Below, piece by piece: positions 50,340 through 59,544 of a stretch of 64,000 nucleotides of DNA. The notes under the pieces were generated by a model. It was given only the letters and a program-made list of their open reading frames with translations, searched no databases and was not told the DNA's origin. Both the position numbers and the translations under genes were made by a program. Each line of letters starts with the position of its first letter. The stretch's first letter is position 1. Origin of the DNA: Laceyella putida (GTDB lineage Bacteria > Bacillota > Bacilli > Thermoactinomycetales > Thermoactinomycetaceae); contig NZ_JBHTBW010000006.1 of the NCBI RefSeq assembly GCF_042665195.1, positions 1-64,000 of the forward strand, written 5' to 3'.

Positions 50340-50963
50340 TCACTTGGCGTGGCGCCCTCGCAACTCTTCCAACACCGCGCTGAGCGGCAATTCTTTTTCA
50401 CGCAACAAGACGAGCAGGTGATAAAGCAAGTCGGCAACTTCATATCGCAATTCCGCATGCCCTTCATTTTTGGCGGCGATGATCACTTCCGCCGTCTCCT
50501 CGCCAACTTTTTTCAGGATTTTATCGATTCCTTTATCAAACAAATAAGTTGTATAAGAACCTTCCGGCCGTTCCAGATGGCGTTCCGCAATCAGCGCTTC
50601 CAACTGGCTGAGAATGGAAGCGGGCCGCTGTTCGCCCGCTTCATGTTCACGAAAACAACTGACGCTGCCCAAATGACATGCGGGCCCATTAGGCACCACT
50701 TGCACCAACACCGCATCCTTGTCGCAATCCGCAGTGAGCGCCACCACCTTTTGCGTATGGCCGGAGGTGGCGCCTTTGTGCCAAAGCTCTTGCCGCGACC
50801 GGCTAAAAAACCATGTTTCCCCCGATTCGATCGTCCTTGTCAGCGATTCCCGGTTCATATAAGCCAAGGTGAGGACCCGCTTCGTATGCCAATCCTGCAC
50901 AATCGCCGGAATCAATCCATCGGCGCCAAACTTCAACTCTTCCGGAGCAAAGGCTACTAACAC
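50340..50963 (-). CDS. hisI: Bifunctional phosphoribosyl-AMP cyclohydrolase / phosphoribosyl-ATP pyrophosphatase
   Basis: 207 residues: HisI cyclohydrolase domain first (VLTLAYMNRESLTRTIESGE; WHKGATSGHTQKVVALTADC DKD), then HisE pyrophosphatase domain (SYTTYLFDKGIDKILKKVGE; EETAEVIIAAKN). Carries out steps 2 and 3 of histidine synthesis. Starts 7 nt inside the hisF end. Last gene of hisZGDBHAFI. Confidence 0.97.
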   Translation of the reverse strand: MLVAFAPEELKFGADGLIPAIVQDWHTKRVLTLAYMNRESLTRTIESGETWFFSRSRQELWHKGATSGHTQKVVALTADCDKDAVLVQVVPNGPACHLGSVSCFREHEAGEQRPASILSQLEALIAERHLERPEGSYTTYLFDKGIDKILKKVGEETAEVIIAAKNEGHAELRYEVADLLYHLLVLLREKELPLSAVLEELRGRHAK

Positions 50964-51718
50964 CGCACCTCCACCCCCCTTTCCGAAAGCACTCGCTTCA
51001 CTTCGCCAATGGAAATTTCTTGGAAATGGAAGATGGAGGCGGCCAGCGCCGCAGCCGCTTTCGTTTCCAAGAAAACATCCACAAAGTGCCCAGCTTCACC
51101 CGCGCCGCCGGAAGCGATCACAGGAACGTTGACTGCGGTGGTTACTTGATCCAACAGCGGCAAATCAAATCCGTTTTTATGCCCGTCCCGGTCCATGCTC
51201 GTTAGCAGAATTTCACCCGCTCCTCGTTCCACCGCCTCTTTGGCCCAATCCAATGCGCGGATGTCCGTTTTTTTGCGCCCGCCGTGCGTATACACGTACC
51301 AATCCTTTGACTCTTGATCGTATTTCGCATCAATCGCCACGACAATGCACTGGCTGCCGAACCGGCGCGCTCCTTCATCAATCAATTCAGGTCGCAAGAC
51401 AGCCGCCGTATTGACGGACACTTTATCCGCCCCGGCACGCAATAACGCCGTCATCTCCTCCACGCTTCCGATGCCGCCCCCGACGGTGAACGGGATGGTC
51501 AGTTCCGCCGCCGCCCGTTCAACCACGTGCACCATCGTCTTGCGGCCTTCGACCGACGCCGAAATGTCGAGAAACACCAGCTCGTCCGCTTGCTCCCGAT
51601 CATACTGCGCGGCCAGTTCAACCGGATCCCCCGCATCGCGCAACTGGACAAAGGAAACCCCTTTGACTACCCGACCATCTTTGACATCCAGACAAGGAAT
51701 GATCCGCTTCGTTACCAT
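50957..51718 (-). CDS. hisF: Imidazole glycerol phosphate synthase cyclase subunit
   Basis: 253 residues. (beta/alpha)8 barrel with catalytic Asp in IPCLDVKDGRVVKG and ending phosphate loops VGGGIGSVEEM and VIASGGAGEAGHF. Uses ammonia from HisH to form IGP and AICAR. Six nt after hisA; overlaps hisI start. Confidence 0.98.
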   Translation of the reverse strand: MVTKRIIPCLDVKDGRVVKGVSFVQLRDAGDPVELAAQYDREQADELVFLDISASVEGRKTMVHVVERAAAELTIPFTVGGGIGSVEEMTALLRAGADKVSVNTAAVLRPELIDEGARRFGSQCIVVAIDAKYDQESKDWYVYTHGGRKKTDIRALDWAKEAVERGAGEILLTSMDRDGHKNGFDLPLLDQVTTAVNVPVIASGGAGEAGHFVDVFLETKAAAALAASIFHFQEISIGEVKRVLSERGVEVRC

Positions 51719-51724
51719 CTTCGT

Positions 51725-52459
51725 TTATCCTCCTTGTGTCCGACTGAGCGCTTCTTCCAATCGAATCGCCCCTGTATAGATCGCCTTTCCAATGATAGCT
51801 CCGGCGATCCCTTCCCCTTGATAGCCAGCCAACTCATCAAGCTCGGCCAGCGAGCTGACTCCGCCGGAAGCGATCACCGCTTTGCCTGTCGCCCGGGCCA
51901 AGTCGCGCACCGCTCTTATATTGGTTCCTGTCAGCATGCCATCCCGTTCAATATCGGTAAAGATAAACGTCTCTGCTCCATGTTCCGCCATCTCTTGCGC
52001 CAATTCCGCCGCGGTCACCGTCTGTGTCCGCAACCAACCATGCGTTGCGATCATGCCGCCACGCGCATCCAACCCGATGGCCAGCTTGGAACCGACTCGC
52101 TTGAGGGCCGCTTTGACAAACGCGGGTTGCTCAATCGCCGCCGACCCGATCACAACCCGAGCGGCCCCCGCATTGAGCAGCCGTTCCAGACTGGTTTCAT
52201 CACGCACGCCGCCCCCCACCTGAATGGGAACGGGGGATTCCTTGATCAGCTCACAAATCAACGGAAAGTTGGTCATCTCGCCCGTACGGGCCGCATCGAG
52301 ATCGACCACGTGCACCCACTCGGCGCCGGCGCCCACAAAGCGCCTCAGGACATCTAGCGGTTGATTCCCATAGACCGTTTCTTGACCATAGTCTCCCTGA
52401 ATCAAACGGACGCATTTCCCTCCCCGGATATCGATGGCAGGGTATAAGGTAAAGGCCAT
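51725..52459 (-). CDS. hisA: Phosphoribosylformimino-AICAR-ribotide isomerase
   Basis: 244 residues. Barrel paralogue of HisF: YPAIDIRGGKCVRLIQGDYG with the catalytic Asp8, VGGGVRDETSLERLLNAGA and VIASGGVSSLAELDEL. Opens the ribose ring of ProFAR. Immediately follows hisH. Confidence 0.98.
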   Translation of the reverse strand: MAFTLYPAIDIRGGKCVRLIQGDYGQETVYGNQPLDVLRRFVGAGAEWVHVVDLDAARTGEMTNFPLICELIKESPVPIQVGGGVRDETSLERLLNAGAARVVIGSAAIEQPAFVKAALKRVGSKLAIGLDARGGMIATHGWLRTQTVTAAELAQEMAEHGAETFIFTDIERDGMLTGTNIRAVRDLARATGKAVIASGGVSSLAELDELAGYQGEGIAGAIIGKAIYTGAIRLEEALSRTQGG

Positions 52460-52462
52460 TTA

Positions 52463-53080
52463 TCATCTCACCTCTTGTTTTGCGATGTTGGCAAATTGGT
52501 CCAATAACTTCAGCCCGAGCGAACCGCTTTTCTCCGGGTGGAATTGCATCCCATAAATGTGGTTGCGGTTGATGATTGCCGTGACGGGCTGATAATAATC
52601 GGTGGTGGCAATCACATCTTCCGTATTGGCCGCTTTGACGTGAAAGGAATGCACAAAGTAAACATAGCCTTCTTCCAGCTTGTGAAAGAGGGGATGGGGA
52701 AACTGAAACGATAACCAGTTCCACCCCATATGGGGAATCGGATAATCCCCTTCAAATTTGACCACATGGCCCGGCAAAAGGTTTAAGCCTTGATGAAACC
52801 CGTGTTCGTCACTGCTGGTGAACAAGAGCTGCATACCCAAGCAAATCCCGAGTAAGGGCTTGCCTTGTGACGCCGCCGCTTTGATCGTCCCGACGAGATT
52901 GCGTTCTTCCAGTTCACGCATCGCATCGCCAAAAGCGCCGACACCCGGCAAAATCAATCCCGACGCATAGCTGATTTCTTCCGGGTCGGCCGTGATGATG
53001 CTGGTATGGCCCAACCGCTCCAACGCTTTGGATACGCTATGCAAGTTTCCCATCCCATAATCAATGATGGCAATCATCAT
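52463..53080 (-). CDS. hisH: Imidazole glycerol phosphate synthase glutaminase subunit
   Basis: 205 residues. Class I glutamine amidotransferase: IIDYGMGNLHSVSKALERLG, nucleophile Cys80 in LLGICLGMQLLF and the His/Glu pair in GMQFHPEKSG. Supplies ammonia to HisF. Starts inside the hisB stop (4-nt overlap). Confidence 0.98.
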   Translation of the reverse strand: MMIAIIDYGMGNLHSVSKALERLGHTSIITADPEEISYASGLILPGVGAFGDAMRELEERNLVGTIKAAASQGKPLLGICLGMQLLFTSSDEHGFHQGLNLLPGHVVKFEGDYPIPHMGWNWLSFQFPHPLFHKLEEGYVYFVHSFHVKAANTEDVIATTDYYQPVTAIINRNHIYGMQFHPEKSGSLGLKLLDQFANIAKQEVR

Positions 53081-53676
53081 AAGACCCCTTTCGTCGATGG
53101 TACCCCTTGGACGCGCGGATCATGAAGTGTCGCCTCATCCAATGCCCGGCCACACGCCTTGAAGCAAGCTTCAATCATATGATGCGTATTCATGCCGTAA
53201 TGCACAATCACATGCAAGGTCATCCGCGCTTCCAATGCCAGTTTCCAGAAAAACTCGTGTACCAATTCCGTATCAAATTCGCCGACTCGCGCCTGCGGAA
53301 ACTGCCCCCGGAATTCAAAGTGCGGACGGTTGGACAAATCCAGCACCACTTGTGCCAGCGCTTCATCCATTGGCACGTACGCCTGGCCGTAGCGCTTAAT
53401 CCCCCGCTTGTCCCCAATCGCTTCCCTGATGGCTTGCCCCAAGCAAATGCCAATGTCTTCCACCGTATGGTGAGCATCGATTTCCAAGTCCCCACGCGCC
53501 TTCACTTCCAAATCCATTTGCCCGTGTTTGGCGAATAAGGTCAACATATGCTCCAAAAACGGTACGCCGGTATCCAAGTCAACTTTTCCCCGGCCATCCA
53601 TGTTGCAAGTCAGCACAATGTCCGTTTCCGCCGTTTTCCGTTTGATTGTCGCCACTCGCGCCTGCTGTTCAATCAT
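53077..53676 (-). CDS. hisB: Imidazoleglycerol-phosphate dehydratase
   Basis: 199 residues from ATG 53676, 9 nt behind GGAGG; a GTG two codons earlier is too near the SD. Metal-binding repeats DTGVPFLEHML and DAHHTVEDIGICLGQA, then a second set HMIEACFKACGRAL. Dehydrates IGP to imidazole acetol phosphate. Single-domain type without the phosphatase part found in enterobacteria. Overlaps hisD by 8 nt. Confidence 0.98.
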   Translation of the reverse strand: MIEQQARVATIKRKTAETDIVLTCNMDGRGKVDLDTGVPFLEHMLTLFAKHGQMDLEVKARGDLEIDAHHTVEDIGICLGQAIREAIGDKRGIKRYGQAYVPMDEALAQVVLDLSNRPHFEFRGQFPQARVGEFDTELVHEFFWKLALEARMTLHVIVHYGMNTHHMIEACFKACGRALDEATLHDPRVQGVPSTKGVL

Positions 53677-54958
53677 CCGCACAAGCCTCCTCCCGGTCTA
53701 ATCGCACTTGAATCGCCGCCGCATGCGCTCCCAACCCCTCTGATTCAGCCAATGTGATCACCTTTGGCCCATCGCGCAAAAACGCTTCTTTGCTGTAATA
53801 AATCAAGCTGGATTTTTTGACGAAGTGATCCACCCCAAGCGGGGAAAAGAAGCGCGCCGTGCCCGCCGTCGGCAACACATGATTGGGTCCCGCCACATAA
53901 TCGCCGATCGGTTCGGAGCTGTAGGCGCCAAGGAAAATGGCTCCTGCATGCCGGATATGGCCCAAGAGTTGCCACGGATCAGCCACCATCAGTTCCAGAT
54001 GTTCGGGAGCTAACCGATTGCTCACCTCCGCCGCTTCCCGCAAATGGTCAACCACAGTGATCGCCCCATATTGCGCCAATGCGGCCCGGGCGATCTCGCG
54101 CCGTTCCAAGCGCCCGCACTGGCGCTCCACCTCCGCCTGCACCTCCCTCGCCAAATCGGCTGATGTGGTGATCAGGATGGATGATGAATCATCCCCATGC
54201 TCCGCCTGGGATAACAGATCGGCCGCCACAAATGCGGGATCGGCCGTTTCATCCGCAATCACGACGATTTCACTTGGACCGGCAATGCTGTCAATATCCA
54301 CTTCGCCAAACACCAACTGTTTGGCCAAAGCGACAAAGCGGTTGCCAGGACCCACGATTTTATCCACCTTGGGGACGGACTCCGTGCCATAAGCCAACGC
54401 GGCTACCGCTTGAGCGCCGCCCACTTTCACTATCTTATTCACCCCAGCGACAAGAGCCGCCACTAAGGTGGGGGCCGGAACCGAACCATCGGCTCGCGGC
54501 GGAGTCACCATGACCACTTCCTCTACCCCGGCAACTACGGCCGGGATGACATTCATCAGGACCGTGGATGGATAAACCGCCCGTCCGCCGGGAACATAGA
54601 CACCAACGCGCTCAAGGGGTTGAACCCGTTGCCCCAAAATAGTGCCATCCGCTTCTTCGCTAATCCATGATTGGGTGCGCTGTTTTTCATGGTAACGGCG
54701 AATGCGTTCCGCCGCTTGACGGAGCGCTTCCAGCAACTTCGGATCAACTTCCCGCTCTGCTTGCGCAAGCTCTGCCTCACTCACCAGAAGGGCAGAAAGC
54801 TCAGCTCGGTCAAATTGCTTCGTCAGCGCCAACAACGCTTGATCCCGCTCTTCTTTCACACGCGCGATAATACCGCGTACCGTCTCCATCTCCTCACTAC
54901 TGAATCCCACTCGTTCACGTTTTCGCACAAGGGTTTCTTTCCCCACAATGTCAATCAC
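53669..54958 (-). CDS. hisD: Histidinol dehydrogenase
   Basis: 429 residues. Last two steps of the pathway, histidinol to histidine with NAD+ and Zn2+. YVPGGRAVYPSTVLMNVIPA, AGPSEIVVIADETADPAFVA, DLLSQAEHGDDSSSILIT and the C-terminal GPNHVLPTAGTARFFSPLGV are signature segments. Starts 4 nt inside hisG. Confidence 0.98.
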   Translation of the reverse strand: MIDIVGKETLVRKRERVGFSSEEMETVRGIIARVKEERDQALLALTKQFDRAELSALLVSEAELAQAEREVDPKLLEALRQAAERIRRYHEKQRTQSWISEEADGTILGQRVQPLERVGVYVPGGRAVYPSTVLMNVIPAVVAGVEEVVMVTPPRADGSVPAPTLVAALVAGVNKIVKVGGAQAVAALAYGTESVPKVDKIVGPGNRFVALAKQLVFGEVDIDSIAGPSEIVVIADETADPAFVAADLLSQAEHGDDSSSILITTSADLAREVQAEVERQCGRLERREIARAALAQYGAITVVDHLREAAEVSNRLAPEHLELMVADPWQLLGHIRHAGAIFLGAYSSEPIGDYVAGPNHVLPTAGTARFFSPLGVDHFVKKSSLIYYSKEAFLRDGPKVITLAESEGLGAHAAAIQVRLDREEACADD

Positions 54959-55587
54959 ACGGACACTCCCCTTTCCACCGCCTGCCGCAACTGTTCAGTT
55001 AAGGACTGAATGCTATTCCGCTTCAGGCGATAGCTTACCTGGTTGGCAATCAGCCGTGCCGTCACCGTTGTAATCTGCTCCAGCTCCACCAGCCCATTCT
55101 CCGCCAGCGTCCTTCCCGTCGATACAATATCCACAATGCGCTCGGCCAAGCCCGTCAGCGGGGCCAACTCGACCGAACCGTTGAGGAAGATGACTTCCAC
55201 CTGTTGCCCCCGCTCTTTAAAGTAGCGCTCGGCAATCCGGGGATATTTCGTGGCCACACGCGGATAGAGCGCAGGCTCAACACCGGGCTTGCCCGCCACG
55301 GACAAGCGGCACGGACTGATTTTCAAGTCAAGGAGTTCGTACACCTCCCGGCCCGCCTCCAGCAGGACATCCTTGCCCACGATCCCCACATCGGCCACCC
55401 CATACTCCACATAGGTGGGTACATCCATCGGTTTAGCCAGAAAAAAGGTAAAGCCTTGTTCCGGCAAGGTGAAAACAAGCTTGCGTGAAGATGTGAACAG
55501 ATCATGGGAAAAAGGATAGCCCGCTTTCGCAAACAAGGGCATCAACTCTTCCAACACGCGCCCTTTAGGTAGAGCAACTGTCAACAC
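54955..55587 (-). CDS. hisG: ATP phosphoribosyltransferase catalytic subunit, short form
   Basis: 210 residues from GTG 55587 (AAAGGGG 9 nt upstream); an ATG at 55608 extends it by 7 residues but has a poor SD. First step of histidine synthesis, ATP + PRPP. LTVALPKGRVLEELMPLFAK, DVGIVGKDVLLEAGREVYEL and the PRPP loop DIVSTGRTLAENGLVELEQI. The short form lacks the C-terminal regulatory domain and needs HisZ, encoded just before with overlapping ends. Confidence 0.96.
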   Translation of the reverse strand: MLTVALPKGRVLEELMPLFAKAGYPFSHDLFTSSRKLVFTLPEQGFTFFLAKPMDVPTYVEYGVADVGIVGKDVLLEAGREVYELLDLKISPCRLSVAGKPGVEPALYPRVATKYPRIAERYFKERGQQVEVIFLNGSVELAPLTGLAERIVDIVSTGRTLAENGLVELEQITTVTARLIANQVSYRLKRNSIQSLTEQLRQAVERGVSV

Positions 55588-56761
55588 GCCGCACTTCCCC
55601 TTTCTCATCCAACATCAGGATTCGTTCCGTTTTCATCCGCATCTGTTCCACATCGTTCTCACTCCGCCATAACTGCATAATCACCCGGTTTCCCTGATTG
55701 CGCATCTCTTCTGCCAACATGACGGCCCGGCGCATCGCCACGGGAGGATACAAAATCCCCACACGCTCCACTTCCGCCACTTTTAGTTTGCCACTGATCA
55801 TCAAGCGATCCATCATAATGGCAAATCCGGTGGCTGGAATCGGATCGGCGAACCTTTCGTACAACCGGTCGTACCGTCCGCCGCTGAACAGGGGGAATGC
55901 TTGCCCGATCCCCATCCCCTCAAAATAGATGCCGGTATAGTAACCCAGTCTGCCGACCAAACATGGGTCAAACGCCAAATACTCGCCAAAGCCGTAAGCT
56001 TCCAAACAAGCGCAGCACGCTTCGAGGTAAGCGATCGCTTGCAAAACCGCTTCACTTCGGGTCATCTCCGTCAAGGCCTTCATGCCCGCCGGCCCCTTAT
56101 CCAGTTGGAGCAGGAAAAGAATCTCCCGCTGTGCCTGACTTGGGATCGGGCTCTTCCATACCGCTTCTTGAAACCCGACCAAATCCCGCTCACCCAACTT
56201 TTCCTTCAATTGCCTTAATACGAGATCATCAGAAATACGCTCACGCAAAAATCCATCCAACAGCGCCGTATGGCCAAACGTCAATTGGAAATCTTCCACT
56301 TCACAGGCCCGCAAACAGTCCAAAGCCAACGCCATCACCTCCGCGTCAGCTGCGGGACCCTCCGATCCGACCAGTTCCACCCCGGATTGGAACCATTCCG
56401 CTTGCCGGCCCGCTTCGACCTCTTGCGCCCGAAATACGCGGGAATGGTAACACAACCGCAGAGGCAGTGGCTCATCCCTGAGCAAGCTTGTTACCATCCG
56501 CGCGATGGGGGCAGTCTGGTCGGGACTGAGCACCAAGGCGTTGCCTTCCCGATCCAAACACTTGAACATCCGCGATTCCGCAATCGCGCTCGCCCGACCC
56601 ACGGTTTCAAAAAACTCCAGCGTTGGCGTGCATACTTCTTCATATCCCCAAGCGGAAAAGCGTGCGTGCACCCGTTCTTCAAACCGGCGTTTCCGCATGG
56701 CCAACGCAGGTGGCAAATCACGGAATCCCATTGGTTTTTCAAACACTCGTGGTTTTTCCAT
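55565..56761 (-). CDS. hisZ: ATP phosphoribosyltransferase regulatory subunit
   Basis: 398 residues. HisRS-like catalytic fold without tRNA-synthetase function: FRDLPPALAMRKRRFEERVH, PTLEFFETVGRASAIAESRM, LRLCYHSRVFRAQEVEAGRQ and a late GGRYDRLYERF. Forms the octamer with short HisG and confers histidine feedback inhibition. First gene of the his operon; its 3' end overlaps hisG. Strong promoter 60-90 nt upstream. Confidence 0.95.
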   Translation of the reverse strand: MEKPRVFEKPMGFRDLPPALAMRKRRFEERVHARFSAWGYEEVCTPTLEFFETVGRASAIAESRMFKCLDREGNALVLSPDQTAPIARMVTSLLRDEPLPLRLCYHSRVFRAQEVEAGRQAEWFQSGVELVGSEGPAADAEVMALALDCLRACEVEDFQLTFGHTALLDGFLRERISDDLVLRQLKEKLGERDLVGFQEAVWKSPIPSQAQREILFLLQLDKGPAGMKALTEMTRSEAVLQAIAYLEACCACLEAYGFGEYLAFDPCLVGRLGYYTGIYFEGMGIGQAFPLFSGGRYDRLYERFADPIPATGFAIMMDRLMISGKLKVAEVERVGILYPPVAMRRAVMLAEEMRNQGNRVIMQLWRSENDVEQMRMKTERILMLDEKGEVRRVDSCST

Positions 56762-56822
56762 CGACTTCTCCTTCGCTCGCTTTAGTTTATTATCACATTA
56801 ACTAACTAAAGTATCTTGGGTT

Positions 56823-56851
56823 ATTATAACATGTAGAAGAGGACCTGACCA
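56823..56851 (-). promoter_or_regulatory. Promoter of the his operon
   Basis: TGGTCA (56851-56846), 17 nt, perfect TATAAT (56828-56823). The leader to hisZ (about 55 nt) is too short for a T-box, and contains only a TTTAGTT/AACTAAA hairpin. Confidence 0.8.
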
Positions 56852-56858
56852 TCGTTTT

Positions 56859-57422
56859 TTATCCCATTTTTTTCAACCAATCCGCCAGTTTTTCCAACGC
56901 TTTTCGCCGATAGGAATAGTGGAGGCGCTCCGGTTGGGGCATGGCTTGCAACACCCGTGTATCGCCTTCGGGAATAAAGATGGGGTCAAAGGGAATTCCC
57001 GGTTCAGGCGTCATCCGATCGTCAATCTGCTCACTGATTCGGCCATGCGTCTTTCCGGTGAACGTTGCCACCCGCCCCCGCCAAGCCACCGCCACCGCGC
57101 CTTCAAACCAAGCTTCCCGCACTTCCCCTTCCAAGAGTTTGCGAATTCCCTTATAACCGATACGATCAAAGATGCGTTTGGTCAGCACCCCCGGGAACCG
57201 ATCATACGCGGCAAAATAGATGCCCGCATCATCGACCATCACCGTGTCATATCCTTGTTCCATCGCTTGTTCCAACTTGATCTTCGCCACTTCCCCCACC
57301 GTTCCCGCATCAGGCTCGTATAAAGGAAGGGGCAGGTTTTCCACTTCGATCCCCAGTGGGGTTAACACGTCGCTTGCTTCTTTTAATTTGGCTTTGTTCT
57401 GTGTTGCGAATAAAATTTTCAA
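56859..57422 (-). CDS. RdgB/HAM1-like non-canonical purine NTP pyrophosphatase
   Basis: 187 residues. N-terminal MKILFATQNKAKLKEASDVL is the substrate-loop motif of the HAM1/RdgB family (removes dITP/XTP from the nucleotide pool), with MVDDAGIYFAAYDRFPGVLT, GIPFDPIFIPEG and a final arginine-rich helix SYRRKALEKLADW. The central metal site reads DDAG instead of the usual EDSGL, so it is a diverged member and probably not the main RdgB. Cytoplasmic. Its stop lies just before the his promoter. Confidence 0.85.
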   Translation of the reverse strand: MKILFATQNKAKLKEASDVLTPLGIEVENLPLPLYEPDAGTVGEVAKIKLEQAMEQGYDTVMVDDAGIYFAAYDRFPGVLTKRIFDRIGYKGIRKLLEGEVREAWFEGAVAVAWRGRVATFTGKTHGRISEQIDDRMTPEPGIPFDPIFIPEGDTRVLQAMPQPERLHYSYRRKALEKLADWLKKMG

Positions 57423-57901
57423 AACTTTTCCCTCCAGGCACTTACTTATAAAGGATCCTTGTTAAGATTTGATTAATTGATATTCTATATCAACCCAACC
57501 GCACTAGATAGGGTACAATTCAGGTGAATGGGCCAACCCTTTGGCCTTTTTTCGCACAAACATTTCCCCTGGCTGCATGATTATTCATCGCCCGATCGAA
57601 TCCGACCCGCAGCGGCAGCCTTCATCCGGCCCATAAACTTTCACGCTTGTTTATGGAGCCGGATTGATTGAGTTTATCTATTGGAACCCATTTTCCGCGA
57701 TGCGCAAACCCTTTGCACAGGAGGGATTTTCCGCGTTGAAACGTTTTCAAAAATTGGACAACCTCATGAAATCTATTTGACAGTTTACACTTTTCACCCA
57801 CAAATATATACTGGATGATAAAATAAAATTATACATATTTACTCAGGACTTATTTCCGTCATTTTAATCTACTTCTCCAACAACGAAAGAGGGGTCCCAT
57901 C
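57423..57901. other. Intergenic region with a long inverted repeat
   Basis: About 480 bases without a gene. A stem TCCGGC-CATAAAC / GTTTATG-GCCGGA spans about 57625-57664 without a T-run. A TTGACA is at 57778 but has no good -10 at the proper distance; the promoter of the next gene should lie here. Confidence 0.45.
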
Positions 57902-58246
57902 ATGTATAAAACCGTCGGTTTATACAAGCGAATGGATAATGAAGAAGAGTTTTATGATTACTACACCAACGTGGTTGTTCCCCAGTTGCTCAATATCCCT
58001 GGCGTCTTGAAAGTGGAAGTGACCCGGTTGCATTCAACCCAAATCAGCGGCGATGACACTTATTTCTTGATGGGCGAAACATATTTTGCCAACTATGAAG
58101 CTTTCCAACGCGTCTTATCCAGCCCTGAAGGCCAAGCAGCGATAACAGCCATGTTAAATAAGGCGGAGGATTTTATGACCGCCTATGTCGGTCAAGAAGA
58201 ATCTTTCAAAACCAATATTTTCACCACCCCGCATTACATCGGATAA
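57902..58246 (+). CDS. EthD-family protein
   Basis: 114 residues. MYKTVGLYKRMDNEEEFYDY, YTNVVVPQLLNIPGVLKVEV and FQRVLSSPEGQAAI fit the EthD family (PF07110), small dimeric ferredoxin-like proteins often linked to ether or steroid degradation clusters; no such cluster is here, and a general role is unknown. GAAAGAGGGG precedes the ATG. Followed by a terminator. Confidence 0.85.
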   Translation: MYKTVGLYKRMDNEEEFYDYYTNVVVPQLLNIPGVLKVEVTRLHSTQISGDDTYFLMGETYFANYEAFQRVLSSPEGQAAITAMLNKAEDFMTAYVGQEESFKTNIFTTPHYIG

Positions 58247-58254
58247 CACTGACG

Positions 58255-58284
58255 CCGGCTACATGGATAGCCGGCTTTCTTTTT
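58255..58284 (+). terminator. Terminator of the EthD-family gene
   Basis: GCCGGCTA (about 58255) pairs with TAGCCGGC, followed by TTTCTTTTT. Confidence 0.85.
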
Positions 58285-58364
58285 GGGGGAAAATTGCTAT
58301 AATGGTGTGTTGGTTAGTGAAAACTCGTCCTATTGCTGCGGATATCGGAAAGGAAGTTATCGGT

Positions 58365-59453
58365 ATGATCTACGCTACTCTTCGCCGGATGCTATTTAAC
58401 ATGGACCCCGAAGCGGCCCATGAAATGACGATCAAAGGCTTGCAGCTGTTGCAAACCCTGCCTCCCCTCAGCCGACTGTACCAGAAAAGCATGGCGGTCG
58501 TTGATCCCCGTCTCCAAACGACCCATCTCGGCTTAACCTTCCCCAATCCGGTCGGACTGGCTGCCGGTTTTGACAAACATGCCACCGTCTACCCAGGCCT
58601 CGCCGCACTTGGCTTTGGATTTGTCGAAGTGGGCACCCTCACCCCCCGGCCACAAAGCGGCAATCCCAAACCCCGCCTGTTTCGCCTTCCGGAAGATGAA
58701 GCCGTCATCAATCGCATGGGCTTTAACAACCATGGGATGGAACAAGCCAAACACGCATTTGATGCCTTGCCGCGCCCCGCTATCCCCATCGGCATCAATT
58801 TGGGCAAAAATAAAGACACCCCCAACGAAGAGGCGGCCCTTGATTACCAAAAAGGGTTGGAAACCCTCTATGCTTATGGCGACTACTTTGTGATCAATAT
58901 CAGCTCCCCAAACACTGTGGGCTTGCGTGACCTGCAACAGGCGGCCGCACTGAAAGAACTGTTGACCGCCGTGCTCGGCAAACGGGATCAACTGGCCGCA
59001 GCACAAGGAATGACCCGACCCGTGCTATTGAAGGTCGCCCCTGATCTGACAAGGGAACAAGTGGAGGACATCATCATTGCCGCACTTGAACTCGGCATCG
59101 ATGGGATCATCGCGACCAACACCACGTTGGCCCGCGACGGACTCACCTCCAGCCGCCAAGTGGAAACGGGCGGTCTCAGCGGTCGTCCGCTCACGGCACG
59201 CTCCACTGAGTTCATTCACCATGTCTACCAATTGACCAAAGGGCGGGTACCCATTATCGGGGTGGGGGGCGTTTTCAACGGGCAAGATGCCTTCGATAAA
59301 ATCAAAGCGGGAGCCAATCTGGTGCAAGTCTATACGGGAATGATTTATCGCGGTCCCTCCATCGCAAAATGGATCAACCAAGAACTGCTGCGGTTGCTGG
59401 AACAAGAACAGTTGAGCAGCATAGAGGAAGCCGTTGGCTTGGCGCACCGGTGA
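58365..59453 (+). CDS. pyrD: Dihydroorotate dehydrogenase, class 2 (quinone-dependent)
   Basis: 362 residues from ATG 58365 (AAAGGAAG 8 nt upstream; 60 more in-frame codons cover the terminator and are rejected). N-terminal helical pair MIYATLRRMLFNMDPEAAHE binds membrane and quinone; FMN barrel with PVGLAAGFDKHATVYPGLAA, catalytic Ser in VINISSPNTVGLRDLQ, LLKVAPDLTREQVEDI and IIGVGGVFNGQDAFDKI. Oxidises dihydroorotate and passes electrons to the quinone pool. B. subtilis uses class 1B PyrD-PyrK within the pyr operon; here the gene is alone and class 2. Confidence 0.96.
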   Translation: MIYATLRRMLFNMDPEAAHEMTIKGLQLLQTLPPLSRLYQKSMAVVDPRLQTTHLGLTFPNPVGLAAGFDKHATVYPGLAALGFGFVEVGTLTPRPQSGNPKPRLFRLPEDEAVINRMGFNNHGMEQAKHAFDALPRPAIPIGINLGKNKDTPNEEAALDYQKGLETLYAYGDYFVINISSPNTVGLRDLQQAAALKELLTAVLGKRDQLAAAQGMTRPVLLKVAPDLTREQVEDIIIAALELGIDGIIATNTTLARDGLTSSRQVETGGLSGRPLTARSTEFIHHVYQLTKGRVPIIGVGGVFNGQDAFDKIKAGANLVQVYTGMIYRGPSIAKWINQELLRLLEQEQLSSIEEAVGLAHR

Positions 59454-59464
59454 TTAATAAAGTT

Positions 59465-59512
59465 GCGGAATACAGTCCTTCTAACCTCGCTAATCGCTCG
59501 CTAAGAAGGACT
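59465..59512. repeat. Palindromic repeat family, copy 3
   Basis: Arms AGTCCTTCT (59474-59482) and AGAAGGACT (59504-59512) surround CTCGC..GCTCGC, preceded by GCGGAATAC. Versus copy 2 both arms changed together (GTCG/CGAC to GTCC/GGAC), which keeps pairing. It is between pyrD and hfq, which are convergent. Confidence 0.85.
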
Positions 59513-59515
59513 AGT

Positions 59516-59544
59516 AAGCGGAGCCCCTGAGGACTCCGCTTTAC
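59516..59544 (-). terminator. Terminator-like hairpin between pyrD and hfq
   Basis: AAGCGGAG and CTCCGCTT flank a CCCCTGAGGA centre (59516-59543). The T-tract is short in both directions, so efficiency is uncertain; it may serve both convergent genes. Confidence 0.55.

Noticed and set aside
58185..58364. pyrD starting at 58185
   Set aside because: The extension overlaps the EthD gene and its terminator; ATG 58365 has an SD and gives the family N-terminus.
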